Shown here piece after piece: positions 33,953-42,332 of a DNA stretch of 64,000 nt (the first letter of the stretch is position 1; each line of letters starts with the position of its first letter). Source of the stretch: Aliitabrizicola sp041905595. Lineage in GTDB: Bacteria > Pseudomonadota > Alphaproteobacteria > Rhodobacterales > Rhodobacteraceae. A model generated the notes under the pieces. That model saw only the letters and a program-made list of their open reading frames with translations. It was not told the origin of the DNA and ran no database searches. The DNA is taken from positions 1-64,000 of the forward strand of contig JAYRKT010000008.1 of assembly GCA_041905595.1 (NCBI GenBank), in the 5' to 3' direction. Made by a program: the position numbers and the translations under genes.

Positions 33953-33964
33953 GTCTGGCCAGAC
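33953..33964. promoter_or_regulatory. 12-bp perfect palindrome upstream of DUF3300
   Basis: GTCTGGCCAGAC lies 22 bases before the DUF3300 start, in the 132-base gap after the PPK2 stop. A possible operator marking an internal promoter; no regulator can be named. Confidence 0.3.
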
Positions 33965-34063
33965 GAACCAAGAGTCGTCTGAGCCAATCCCAGAACGTAT
34001 CCGCCTCGTGAAACTGGCGGGAATACGAAGCACCACCTCGCGATGCCGCTAGAGCATCACAGT

Positions 34064-34933
34064 CTAGAACACATCGGGCACGATATTCCGTGCCATGCCG
34101 CTTTCCTTGTATCCGCTCGGCCGCTTGTCACGCTTGCCGAGCTTTGGTTTGTCAAACGGCAGCTTTTCGTAGGGGATCTGCGAAAGGAAATGGGAAATGC
34201 AGTTGATCCGGGCTCTCCGCTTGTCATTCGACGGGACGACCCACCAAGGCGCCCATTCGCTGTCCGTGCGTGAGATCATCTCGTCGTAGGCTTTGGAGTA
34301 GTCCCACCACTTCCTGTAGCTTTCGATGTCCATGGGCGACAACTTCCATTGCTTCATAGGGTTGTCGATCCGTTCGCGGAACCGCTTGTCCTGTTCGTCC
34401 ATGTCCACATCGAGGAAGTACTTGATGAGAGCGATCCCACCATCGACGATCGTTTTCTCGATCGGTCCCGCAAGCCGCAAGAAATGTTCGACTTTCTCGG
34501 GTGAGGCAAATCCCATTACCCGGTCCACGCCAGCCCGGTTGTACCAACTCCGGTCAAAGATGACGATTTCGCCAGCGGCCGGGAAATGTTCCATGTAGCG
34601 CTGGAAGAAGAGCTGCGTCTTTTCGCGGTCCGACGGGGCGGGCAAGGCGGTGACACGGAAGACACGCGGACTGACGCGGGCTGTCAGTGTCTTGATGACA
34701 CCACCTTTTCCCGCAGCGTCGCGACCCTCGAAGACCACGATGATCCGGGCGCCAGTTCTCTTCACCCAGTCCTGCAGATACGCCAACTCGATCTGCAGCC
34801 GCTCCAGTTCTTTTTCGTAGTGCTTCTTGGCCAGCTTTCGGGCGGCCTTGGGCTCGACAATTGCACTCGCGGCCGGTTCTTCGCGCATCGCGAGTTCTTC
34901 AGATTTGTCGTGCTTCTTACGCTTCTTGCTCAT
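34064..34933 (-). CDS. ppk2: Polyphosphate kinase 2 (third of three)
   Basis: 289 residues from the ATG at 34933 (a GTG at 34957 is the alternative; neither has a strong site). Lys-rich leader, P-loop FEGRDAAGKGG with Lys 76, DRSWYNRAGVDRVMGFA, and lid KQWKLSPMDIESYRKWWDY. Very similar to the copy at 27163 through the C-terminal FDKPKLGKR, suggesting gene duplication at the two ends of the same cluster. Links polyphosphate to nucleotide pools. Upstream neighbour is the conserved unknown at 34988. Confidence 0.94.
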   Translation of the reverse strand: MSKKRKKHDKSEELAMREEPAASAIVEPKAARKLAKKHYEKELERLQIELAYLQDWVKRTGARIIVVFEGRDAAGKGGVIKTLTARVSPRVFRVTALPAPSDREKTQLFFQRYMEHFPAAGEIVIFDRSWYNRAGVDRVMGFASPEKVEHFLRLAGPIEKTIVDGGIALIKYFLDVDMDEQDKRFRERIDNPMKQWKLSPMDIESYRKWWDYSKAYDEMISRTDSEWAPWWVVPSNDKRRARINCISHFLSQIPYEKLPFDKPKLGKRDKRPSGYKESGMARNIVPDVF

Positions 34934-34987
34934 GGCGGACACTTTCGGGATCATCACGTTCCGGCAGCTTCTTGGACGTTCGGCCCT

Positions 34988-35437
34988 TCACACGGCTTCC
35001 GGCGCCCAATTCAGGAAAAAGCCAATGTCGCCGGGCATTCCGCCCGGAAAGTTGATTACTGCGGCTTTGAGCTTGAAGCCCTGCGGCTTCGCCACCTCGG
35101 TGTAGCGCTCGTAGAGTTCTTTCGCCTTGCCCTGAAGGGTTTCGGGCCAGTGAGGAAGCCGGTTGTTGATGGCCCGACCGGAATCCGTGCAAAGGTCGGA
35201 CGGAAAGGAATAGACCAGCGCCTCGAACTTCCCGTTGTTCGCGGCACTCATCACCAGCTTCTGGATCATCCCACGTTCTTCGTCGGTTACATGTTCATGC
35301 AGGAAATTTTCGGTAAAGTCTCGAAGCTGCTTCTCCTGCTCGGCCTTGGCCTTTTCCGCCCCTTCGATCTCAGCCATTTCCTTTTTCAGGATAGCCATGC
35401 GCAGATCGCTTGCGCTTACGACTGGTTGTTCGCTCAT
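34988..35437 (-). CDS. Conserved hypothetical cytoplasmic protein, first gene of the cluster
   Basis: 149 residues, no signal peptide or membrane segment. Charged helical first half (ILKKEMAEIEGAEKAKAEQEKQLRDFTENFL), possibly a coiled coil, then an alpha/beta second half (KFEALVYSFPSDLCTD, KLKAAVINFPGGMPGDIGFFLNW). I do not recognise a named domain. ATG 35437 has a good AGGAGCG site; the longer upstream reading crosses the promoter region. 54 bases before the PPK2 start, so likely cotranscribed. Confidence 0.75.
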   Translation of the reverse strand: MSEQPVVSASDLRMAILKKEMAEIEGAEKAKAEQEKQLRDFTENFLHEHVTDEERGMIQKLVMSAANNGKFEALVYSFPSDLCTDSGRAINNRLPHWPETLQGKAKELYERYTEVAKPQGFKLKAAVINFPGGMPGDIGFFLNWAPEAV

Positions 35438-35786
35438 CGCTCCTCCTTGACCGTCTGCCGCCATTCTGGATGGGACGAACTGGCCTATCTCCCCAAGACA
35501 ATACGGAACCCGGAGCCCCACCTTCGGCAAAGGCCTCACTTTTCGTAGACGGGAAAGTTCCACAACTATTTTAATACTTTAGCGCTTGTCTATCTGGTGC
35601 TCTACGCTGTTTGACTTGCGTTGTTACAGTAACAACTTATCCTTGGGTCATCTGGTGCGCTTCGTCCAAGTCTGGTTTGGGATGGAGCCTAGGAGTTGAC
35701 CGGACCACCGGCCTTGGATGCCTACGCGTCGCTGGTTGCGAGGACTCGGGCGCAACCGAACAAAAGCTACTTGCGGACAAAACTTA
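35438..35786. promoter_or_regulatory. Divergent promoter region with 17-bp palindrome
   Basis: 349 bases between the cluster's first gene and the TPR gene. It holds GTTGTTAC-A-GTAACAAC at 35620-35636, and TTGACT at 35611 that could be a -35 element. Placement suits a regulator acting on one or both divergent units. No RNA gene or further repeat seen. Confidence 0.5.
35620..35636. promoter_or_regulatory. Perfect 17-bp palindrome, candidate operator
   Basis: Arms GTTGTTAC and GTAACAAC around one A. The 12-mer TTACAGTAACAA recurs at 38225-38236 upstream of the TorF-like gene and the arc operon. It does not match the FNR (TTGAT-N4-ATCAA) consensus. Confidence 0.55.
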
Positions 35787-37316
35787 ATGGACAGTCGAGA
35801 CCCGCGCGCTCCATCTCTGCAATCGGAAATGCAGCGGCTGCTTTCGTCGCCCTCATTCGACGCGTCGGAGCGCAATCGCCGCTTCCTTCGTTACATCGTA
35901 GACGAAACAGGGGCCGGACGGGGTGAGCGGATCAAGGCCTATGCCATCGCTCTTGAGGTATTTGATCGCTCGCCGGAGTTTGATCCTCTCCTTGATCCCA
36001 TCGTTCGGATCGAGGCGATGCGGCTTCGCAGATCGTTGCACCGCTTTTACCTTCTCGAGGGGCCGAGCCAAGGAATGTGCCTCAGCATTCCAAAGGGACG
36101 CTACGTTCCAGTCCTTGAGGCCACGACAAGGGGGAACCTACAGGGTGAGTCGGGGGTACCTCGCCTCCTGGTCGAACAAATGGCATTCGAGGGATCGTCT
36201 GATGAAGCCCGAAAGTTCAGCCAGGGCTTCGTTCACGACTTGATCGTCGATCTTAGCCGTTTTCCGAGTTTGACGGTGTTCAGCGCAGGTCAGGATACCG
36301 TAGAGCGAACCGACTACATCCTGCGGGGCAACGTCAGCGAGCGACCAACGCATCTGAGTGTAAGCCTGTATCTGGTGCGCCCTTTCGATCAGAAGGTCCT
36401 GTGGGCCGACCGCTTCGACGTACCAAAGCGGCAAGAGGGGTTCTGGTCGGATTTGGATGTTTCGGCTGGTGTCGCCCGGACCTTAGCCCAAGCGTATGGA
36501 GTCATTTTCTCTGACTGTGCTGCGCAGGCGACCTCCGAGCTGCCCGACGGTCCTTCGGCGTATTCTGCGGTGCATGTATTTCTCGATTATTGGCGGTCGC
36601 TGGACGATCAAGGCATGGATGCTTCGGAAGTGGCACTTGAAAAGGCAATTGCGCTGGAGCCGAACAACGCCGAGATCCACGCGTGTCTCTCACTCCTTCA
36701 CACAAACCGTGCCCGATACCGACTGATTTACTCCACGGAGTCCCGCGCAGAGCTTCGCCGCGCCATGCAACTTGCAGCTGAGGCCGTCGAGCTCGCGCCA
36801 AACTTTAGTTGGGGCTATTACGCACTGGGGCTTGCATATTGGTTCGAAGGAGACGTCGCGGGAGCCTTGAGTTCACTTGAACATGCTCTGGCATCCAACC
36901 CGAATGACATGCTCCTCCTCGCCGAACTCGGGCACAGATATGCGATGCGGATGGAATGGGAACGTGCTGTCCCGATGATCAATGCGGCATATGCAGCTTC
37001 ACCCGCCCTGCCAGTCGCAAGTCAGGTCGGGCTGTTCCTTTACCATTTCCATCATCGGCGCTTTGAAAAGGCACGAGCGATTGCTTTGAGAATACAGAAC
37101 CTCCCGATTCCTCATGGAGCGTTGGCAATGGCGGCAGTGTGCGGCGAACTTGGCGAACGCGAGCGGGGGAGGGAGTCACTGGATTTCATCGAGAGACGTC
37201 GGCCGGGATACCTGCAGGTGGCCCGTCAAGACCTGCTCAGCAGGAATCTGCACCCAACTCTCGTCAACGAAATCATGTCGGGTATCGCAAAACTGGGGTG
37301 CAACCTTGGCGCCTGA
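35787..37316 (+). CDS. ToxR/adenylate-cyclase-associated-type protein: N-terminal wHTH-like, TolB-like and TPR domains
   Basis: 509 residues. N-terminal region (about 15-105) has DPIVRIEAMRLRRSLHRFY and SIPKGRYVPVLE, a pattern seen in proteins with a degenerate winged-helix-like module. A TolB/FlgO-like domain follows (about 110-230, FVHDLIVDLSRFPSLTVFS), then at least four TPRs from about 260 (AIALEPNNAEIHACLSLLH, HALASNPNDMLLLAELG). Often annotated as adenylate cyclase, but no cyclase catalytic domain is present. Probably a cytoplasmic sensor or regulator of the divergent cluster (inference). Confidence 0.75.
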   Translation: MDSRDPRAPSLQSEMQRLLSSPSFDASERNRRFLRYIVDETGAGRGERIKAYAIALEVFDRSPEFDPLLDPIVRIEAMRLRRSLHRFYLLEGPSQGMCLSIPKGRYVPVLEATTRGNLQGESGVPRLLVEQMAFEGSSDEARKFSQGFVHDLIVDLSRFPSLTVFSAGQDTVERTDYILRGNVSERPTHLSVSLYLVRPFDQKVLWADRFDVPKRQEGFWSDLDVSAGVARTLAQAYGVIFSDCAAQATSELPDGPSAYSAVHVFLDYWRSLDDQGMDASEVALEKAIALEPNNAEIHACLSLLHTNRARYRLIYSTESRAELRRAMQLAAEAVELAPNFSWGYYALGLAYWFEGDVAGALSSLEHALASNPNDMLLLAELGHRYAMRMEWERAVPMINAAYAASPALPVASQVGLFLYHFHHRRFEKARAIALRIQNLPIPHGALAMAAVCGELGERERGRESLDFIERRRPGYLQVARQDLLSRNLHPTLVNEIMSGIAKLGCNLGA

Positions 37317-37367
37317 CGGCGGCCTAGCCCGGGCTTTCTCGCATTGATCCGGCTGCGCCGCGATCGC

Positions 37368-38129
37368 TTACTCTAGAAGCGTCGCGTCCAGGCTGAGGGT
37401 CAGGTAGACAATTCCGTCGTTTCCATCGCCCTGAGCATCTGCATAGCGCAAGTCGATGCTAACCGAGTCGGAAATGGCATAGGTCACACCGATATCGCCG
37501 TAAACACCGTCAAGCGAGTGCTTGTATCCAAGGGTGGCCGAAGCATCCCATTTCTCTGCGAAGCTGTATTCCGGAGAAAATTCAATGCTGTAGTCATCAA
37601 ATTCCGGATCGTAAGTGATCTGGCTCTCAAGCCCCAATTTGTCTGTCGCCTGCCCGGACAACACAGCGATCATCTCGCCACAACAGTCGCCAGTAGCGTC
37701 ATAGAAATACCGATAGTAGCCAATGTCATACGCGAGACCAGCCGAGGTCTCACCCCTGTATCCCAAGTAGGCATCGACCTCGACGTTGTCGTCTACCCCC
37801 TCGAACTTCACATTCGACGTCCAGAGCCCCGCATAGAAGCCATGGGATTCCAGTTCGAGATACCCCTGAACCGCGGGGTTATCTTCGGTCTGCGTCACGC
37901 CATCCGAAACATAGTTCGATGTGAGGGCAACACCGCCATAGAGTACGAAGCCTGGCTGCTTTGCATCTTCTGCGCGCTGCAGTTCCTCCGACGGCGGCGC
38001 AACCACACCCTGAACACCCTTGTCTTGTGCATAAAGCGGGCCACTCACAAGGCACACGAAGGCCAAGTTCGAGGCCAGGAAGACTTCACGCCAATTGCCG
38101 GACCTGGCCGACGCATTTTTCCAAGCCAA
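37368..38129 (-). CDS. TorF-family putative outer-membrane porin
   Basis: 253 residues; signal peptide ending PLYA, then a predominantly beta-strand protein with alternating aromatic residues. The TorF/TIGR02001 start is GGVALTSNYVSDGVTQTEDNPAVQGYLEL, with SNVKFEG and AYLGYRGE. Forms an outer-membrane barrel of unknown substrate. TTG start with AAAGGGGAC eight bases upstream. Convergent with the TPR gene; its promoter region carries the second TTACAGTAACAA element, 96 bases from the start. Confidence 0.85.
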   Translation of the reverse strand: MAWKNASARSGNWREVFLASNLAFVCLVSGPLYAQDKGVQGVVAPPSEELQRAEDAKQPGFVLYGGVALTSNYVSDGVTQTEDNPAVQGYLELESHGFYAGLWTSNVKFEGVDDNVEVDAYLGYRGETSAGLAYDIGYYRYFYDATGDCCGEMIAVLSGQATDKLGLESQITYDPEFDDYSIEFSPEYSFAEKWDASATLGYKHSLDGVYGDIGVTYAISDSVSIDLRYADAQGDGNDGIVYLTLSLDATLLE

Positions 38130-38551
38130 GCTTTGTCCCCTTTACTAATCGGGCACCCCGTCAGGGGCGCGACCGCCAGCCTATGATCGAGGCAACCAAC
38201 CGCGATGGCGGACGGTCAATGCGTTTACAGTAACAAACTCTCCTGAGACCGTGGCCGGCCGCCGCAAGGCGCATGCGCCAAGCCGAGCGAGAATCCGGAA
38301 ATATCAAAACAAATCAGATTATTACGATTGTCTCACGATTCTGAGGATTCGCAGATGGCCGTTCCGCGCTGAGCAACTCGGGTTCGGTCGCACCCACTGC
38401 CACAGCCTCAGATCATTGACGACGCCGGGAAACACTTCGCACCTTTCAGGGAGGGAGAAAGCAGAGGCCATGGCGAATCCGAGTGGCGATCGGGTTCAGC
38501 ATGGGGATGGACCGACTGCTGACCTTTCTGGCAACCGCACTGAGAGGCACA
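38130..38551. promoter_or_regulatory. Divergent region between TorF-like gene and arc operon
   Basis: 422 bases without a gene. Holds TTACAGTAACAA at 38225-38236 (core TTAC-A-GTAA), a perfect GGCGCATGCGCC at 38268-38279, and a short direct repeat ACGATTGTCTC/ACGATTCTGAG at about 38335. No FNR- or ArgR-like box was recognised, although arc operons are often under such control. Confidence 0.45.
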
Positions 38552-40033
38552 ATGTTCAAGAAATTCCCTACAGCCTTCACGATCCTTTTTGTTCTGATCG
38601 CCATCGTTGCAGGCATGACGCATCTCATTCCGGCCGGTCAATATGACCGTGCGATGAACGAGGCGCTGGGCAAAGAGGCCCCTGTCCCCGGAACCTTCCA
38701 CACTGTCGAGCCAAATCCCCAATCGCTCTGGGATGTGATCATGGCGCCGATCGCTGGGCTTTATGACCCTGCGAGCGGCGCGGCGAATGCGGTGGATGTC
38801 GCCGTCTTCGTGCTGGTCATCGGGGGATTCCTGGCCGTTGTGACCAAGACAGGTGCCATCGATGCGGGCATCGGATGGCTGCTCGAAAAGCTGAAGGGGA
38901 AAGAGATCTGGATGATCCCGATCCTCATGACCGCCTTCGCCGCGGGTGGCACCAGTTACGGGATGGCCGAGGAGAGTCTCGCCTTTTATGCGATCGTGCT
39001 CCCGGTGTTCTTGCGCGCCGGATACGACACCGTAACCGGGGTGGCTGTCATCATGTTGGGGGCAGGTATCGGCACGCTCGGTTCTACCTTCAACGCCTTC
39101 GCTACTGTCATTGCCTCCAATGCGGCGGGTGTCCCGTTCACAAGCGGGCTGTTGCTGCGCGTCGTCATTCTGCTGGTCTGTCTGGCGGCAGGAATTGCCT
39201 TTGTGATGCGCTATGCAACGAGGGTGAAAGCTGATCCTTCGCATTCCGTTGTGGCGGATCAGCATGAAAGCAACCTCCAGCACTTCCTTAAAGGCAATGT
39301 AGCGTCCGCGTTACCGACCTTCACCAATGTCCGAAGCCTGATCCTCGCCCTGTTCGGATTGACCTTCGTCATCATGCTCTACGGCGTCATTTCCCTCGGC
39401 TGGTGGATGGGAGAGATGTCGGGCCTGTTTCTGGCCATGGCCATCGTGGTCTGGATCGTGGGAAAGTTCGACGCGGAGACGCGTATGGACGAGGGGACCT
39501 TTGTCGAGACCTTCGTCAATGGTGCCCGCGATCTGCTGGGTGTGGCGCTCATCATCGGCGTCGCGCGTGGGATCGTTGTCGTGATGGATGCGGGCAAGAT
39601 CACCGACACGATCCTTCACGCTCTGGAAGGCAGTTTCGGCGGTATGGGCAACGTCGCCTTCATCAACACAATGCTGGCTTTCCAGACACTGCTGTCCTTC
39701 CTCGTGCCATCGTCTTCCGGGCTGGCGGTCCTCACCATGCCTATCCTTGCGCCGCTTTCGGATTTCGCCGGCGTGAATAGGGATCTGACGGTTACAGCCT
39801 ATCAAAGCGCCAATGGCTGGGTGAACCTGTTCAACCCGACATTCGCTGTCGTTATGGGCGGGCTGGCCATTGGCAAGGTGTCCTACGACCGTTGGCTGCG
39901 CTTTGTCGCGCCTCTGCTCCTGATCCTGGCTGTCATCATCTCGATCAGCCTGAGTGCCGGTGCCCTTCTGGCGAAGACACCACCCCCCACCACCGAGCCG
40001 GCCACCGCTCCCGCCACCACGACTGGCGGCTGA
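38552..40033 (+). CDS. YfcC-family transporter, likely the arginine/ornithine exchanger
   Basis: 493 residues, about 12 membrane segments; YfcC/DcuC-type pattern (HLIPAGQYDR, MAEESLAFYAIVLPV, LGAGIGTLGSTFNAFATVIASNAAG, QTLLSFLVPSSSGLAVLTMPIL). Position just before arcA makes it the probable exchanger that imports arginine and exports ornithine, the ArcD role; this is contextual. ATG 38552 has GAGAGG seven bases upstream; longer in-frame starts lack one. C-terminal Pro/Thr-rich tail. Confidence 0.85.
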   Translation: MFKKFPTAFTILFVLIAIVAGMTHLIPAGQYDRAMNEALGKEAPVPGTFHTVEPNPQSLWDVIMAPIAGLYDPASGAANAVDVAVFVLVIGGFLAVVTKTGAIDAGIGWLLEKLKGKEIWMIPILMTAFAAGGTSYGMAEESLAFYAIVLPVFLRAGYDTVTGVAVIMLGAGIGTLGSTFNAFATVIASNAAGVPFTSGLLLRVVILLVCLAAGIAFVMRYATRVKADPSHSVVADQHESNLQHFLKGNVASALPTFTNVRSLILALFGLTFVIMLYGVISLGWWMGEMSGLFLAMAIVVWIVGKFDAETRMDEGTFVETFVNGARDLLGVALIIGVARGIVVVMDAGKITDTILHALEGSFGGMGNVAFINTMLAFQTLLSFLVPSSSGLAVLTMPILAPLSDFAGVNRDLTVTAYQSANGWVNLFNPTFAVVMGGLAIGKVSYDRWLRFVAPLLLILAVIISISLSAGALLAKTPPPTTEPATAPATTTGG

Positions 40034-40080
40034 TCAGAGGCGAACACCTCCCATAGCGGGACCTAAATTGGAGAACCAAC

Positions 40081-41310
40081 ATGAAACTGGGCGTTCATTC
40101 CGAAATCGGCAAGCTGCGCAAAGTCATGGTTTCGCGGCCGTCGCTTGCGCACGAACGGCTGACGCCGGGCAACTGCCATGATCTACTGTTCGACGACGTT
40201 ATCTGGGTCCAGAAAGCCCGGTCGGATCATGCGGACTTCGTTCTGAAGATGAAGGATCGCGGGATCGAGGTCTTTGATATCCAGGACCTTCTTGCCGAGA
40301 TCCTAGAAGACCTTCCCGAAGCGCGGGCGTTCGTTCTGGACCGTCGGATCAGCGATCGCTCGGTTGGACCCGCTTTGGCTCGGGTACTTCGGCCGTGGCT
40401 CGACTCTCTATCTGGCGCTCAGTTGGCTCGTCACCTCATGGGGGGTATCGTCTTGGAGGACTTGCCGGCCGATCTTGTGTCGCCTTTGATGCGCGATCTG
40501 CTTGCCGGCGGTGAGTTCCTGATCGACCCGGTGCCGAACGCACTGTTCCAGCGCGATCCGTCGTGCTGGATCTACGGTGGTGTTACCTGCAACCCGATGT
40601 TCTGGCCAGCCCGCAAGCCCGAGACGCTGTTCCAGCGCGCCGTCTACAAGTTTCATCCCCAGTTCACTGGCAACGAGTTCGAAATCTGGTGGGGAGACGA
40701 CGACGGGGACTGGGCCAAGACCAGTATGGAAGGCGGAGACGTAATGCCTATCGGCAAAGGCGTGGTGCTCATCGGGATGGGCGAACGCACGACGCGCCAA
40801 GCCGTCAACCAGGTTGCGTCGCGACTGTTCGAAAAGGGCGCGGCCGGCCGGGTGATAGCCTGCGCCATGCCGAAAAGCCGCGCCGCGATGCACCTCGATA
40901 CTGTTTTCACCTGTCTCGACCACGACAAGGTGACAGCCTTCTCCGAGGTCGTGGACGAAATCACCTGCTATTCGCTGCGCCCTGGAGACAAGCCGGGCAC
41001 GCTGGACATCCGCAAGGACGAAAAACACCTGTTCGATGTCTACAAGGAGGCGCTCGGCCTAAGCGACCTGCAAGTGATCGGTACGGGAGGCAACTCCTTC
41101 CAGCAGGAGCGGGAACAGTGGGATGACGGGAACAACGTCGTAGCACTCGAGCCGGGTGTCATCGTTGCCTATGACCGTAACACCCACACCAATTCGCTGC
41201 TTCGCAAGGCGGGCATCGAAGTCATCACCATCAGCGGTCAGGAACTGGGACGCGGGCGTGGGGGCGGTCACTGCATGACCTGTCCCATCCTGCGCGACCC
41301 GGCCTACTGA
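40081..41310 (+). CDS. arcA: Arginine deiminase
   Basis: 409 residues. Hydrolyses arginine to citrulline and ammonia, first step of the arginine deiminase pathway. Amidinotransferase-fold motifs: EGGD in TSMEGGDVMPIGKG, HLDTVFTCLD with the catalytic His, and the nucleophile Cys 398 in GGGHCMTCPILRDP. Length matches ArcA. ATG after GGAGAACCAAC, 47 bases after the transporter stop; arcB starts 19 bases after the stop codon. Confidence 0.97.
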   Translation: MKLGVHSEIGKLRKVMVSRPSLAHERLTPGNCHDLLFDDVIWVQKARSDHADFVLKMKDRGIEVFDIQDLLAEILEDLPEARAFVLDRRISDRSVGPALARVLRPWLDSLSGAQLARHLMGGIVLEDLPADLVSPLMRDLLAGGEFLIDPVPNALFQRDPSCWIYGGVTCNPMFWPARKPETLFQRAVYKFHPQFTGNEFEIWWGDDDGDWAKTSMEGGDVMPIGKGVVLIGMGERTTRQAVNQVASRLFEKGAAGRVIACAMPKSRAAMHLDTVFTCLDHDKVTAFSEVVDEITCYSLRPGDKPGTLDIRKDEKHLFDVYKEALGLSDLQVIGTGGNSFQQEREQWDDGNNVVALEPGVIVAYDRNTHTNSLLRKAGIEVITISGQELGRGRGGGHCMTCPILRDPAY

Positions 41311-41329
41311 ATACAGCAAGGAGACCATC

Positions 41330-42331
41330 ATGTCGTTCAATCTCAAGGGCCGCAGTTACCTCAAGCTCGATGATTTCTCGCAGCGCGAGATGCTGTATTT
41401 GCTGGACCTGTCCCGCGACCTGAAACGAGCGAAGTATGCCGGAATCGAGCGCGAGACCCTTCGTGGTAAGGAGATCTGCCTGATCTTTGAAAAGACCTCG
41501 ACCCGCACTCGCTGTGCATTCGAGGTCGCCGCACACGATCAGGGCGCGCATGTGACCTATCTGGATCCCTCGGGTAGCCAGATCGGGCACAAGGAATCCA
41601 TGAAGGACACCGCACGTGTCCTTGGTCGCATGTTCGATGCGATCGAGTTCCGCGGCTCAGATCAGAAGGCGGTTGAGGATCTGGCGAAATATTCCGGCGT
41701 GCCGGTTTACAACGGCCTGACTGACGATTGGCATCCCACGCAGATGCTGGCCGACATGCTGACCATGGTGGAGAACTGCGACAAGCCGCGCACGCAGATT
41801 GCCTATGCATTCCTCGGCGATGCCCGCAACAATATGGGCAACTCGCTTTTGGTCCTCGGAGCGATGATGGGGTGCGACGTACGCATGGTCGCCCCGAAAG
41901 AGAACCAACCGCACGAAGATGTTCAGGAAATTGCCCGAAAATGGGCCGCACAGACCGGGGCGCGCCTCACGATTACCGATGATGTCGCGAAGGGTGTGAA
42001 AGGTGTGGACTTCATTCACACCGACGTCTGGGTGTCGATGGGAGAACCCAAGGAGGTCTGGGCCGAACGTATCCGCCTTCTGCTTCCCTATCAGGTCAAC
42101 ATGAAGGTGATGAAGGCCAGCGGCAATCCGAACGTCAAGTTCATGCATTGCCTGCCAGCCTTCCACAATACCGAAACAAAGGTCGGGCAGGACATCTTCG
42201 AGAAGTTCGGCATCACCGAAATGGAGGTCACCGAAGAGGTCTTCGAAAGCCATATGAACGTGGCGTTCGAGCAGGCGGAAAACCGGCTGCATACAATCAA
42301 GGCGATCCTCGTCGCCACTCTGGGGGCATGA
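41330..42331 (+). CDS. arcB: Ornithine carbamoyltransferase, catabolic
   Basis: 333 residues. Phosphorolyses citrulline to ornithine and carbamoyl phosphate. Carbamoyl-phosphate site STRTR at 57-61 (STRTRCAFE), ornithine-loop GDARNNMGNS and catalytic HCLPAFH near the C-terminus. Length and operon position between arcA and arcC point to the catabolic rather than the anabolic (argF) enzyme. ATG with AAGGAGACC upstream; one base separates its stop from arcC. Confidence 0.97.
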   Translation: MSFNLKGRSYLKLDDFSQREMLYLLDLSRDLKRAKYAGIERETLRGKEICLIFEKTSTRTRCAFEVAAHDQGAHVTYLDPSGSQIGHKESMKDTARVLGRMFDAIEFRGSDQKAVEDLAKYSGVPVYNGLTDDWHPTQMLADMLTMVENCDKPRTQIAYAFLGDARNNMGNSLLVLGAMMGCDVRMVAPKENQPHEDVQEIARKWAAQTGARLTITDDVAKGVKGVDFIHTDVWVSMGEPKEVWAERIRLLLPYQVNMKVMKASGNPNVKFMHCLPAFHNTETKVGQDIFEKFGITEMEVTEEVFESHMNVAFEQAENRLHTIKAILVATLGA

Positions 42332-42332
42332 G

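Noticed and set aside
35787..37316. Adenylate cyclase annotation
   Set aside because: The TolB-like and TPR parts resemble cyclase-associated proteins, but no catalytic cyclase domain is encoded.
38130..38551. FNR/anaerobox control of the arc operon
   Set aside because: Searched for TTGAT-N4-ATCAA; only partial half-sites were found, so not listed.
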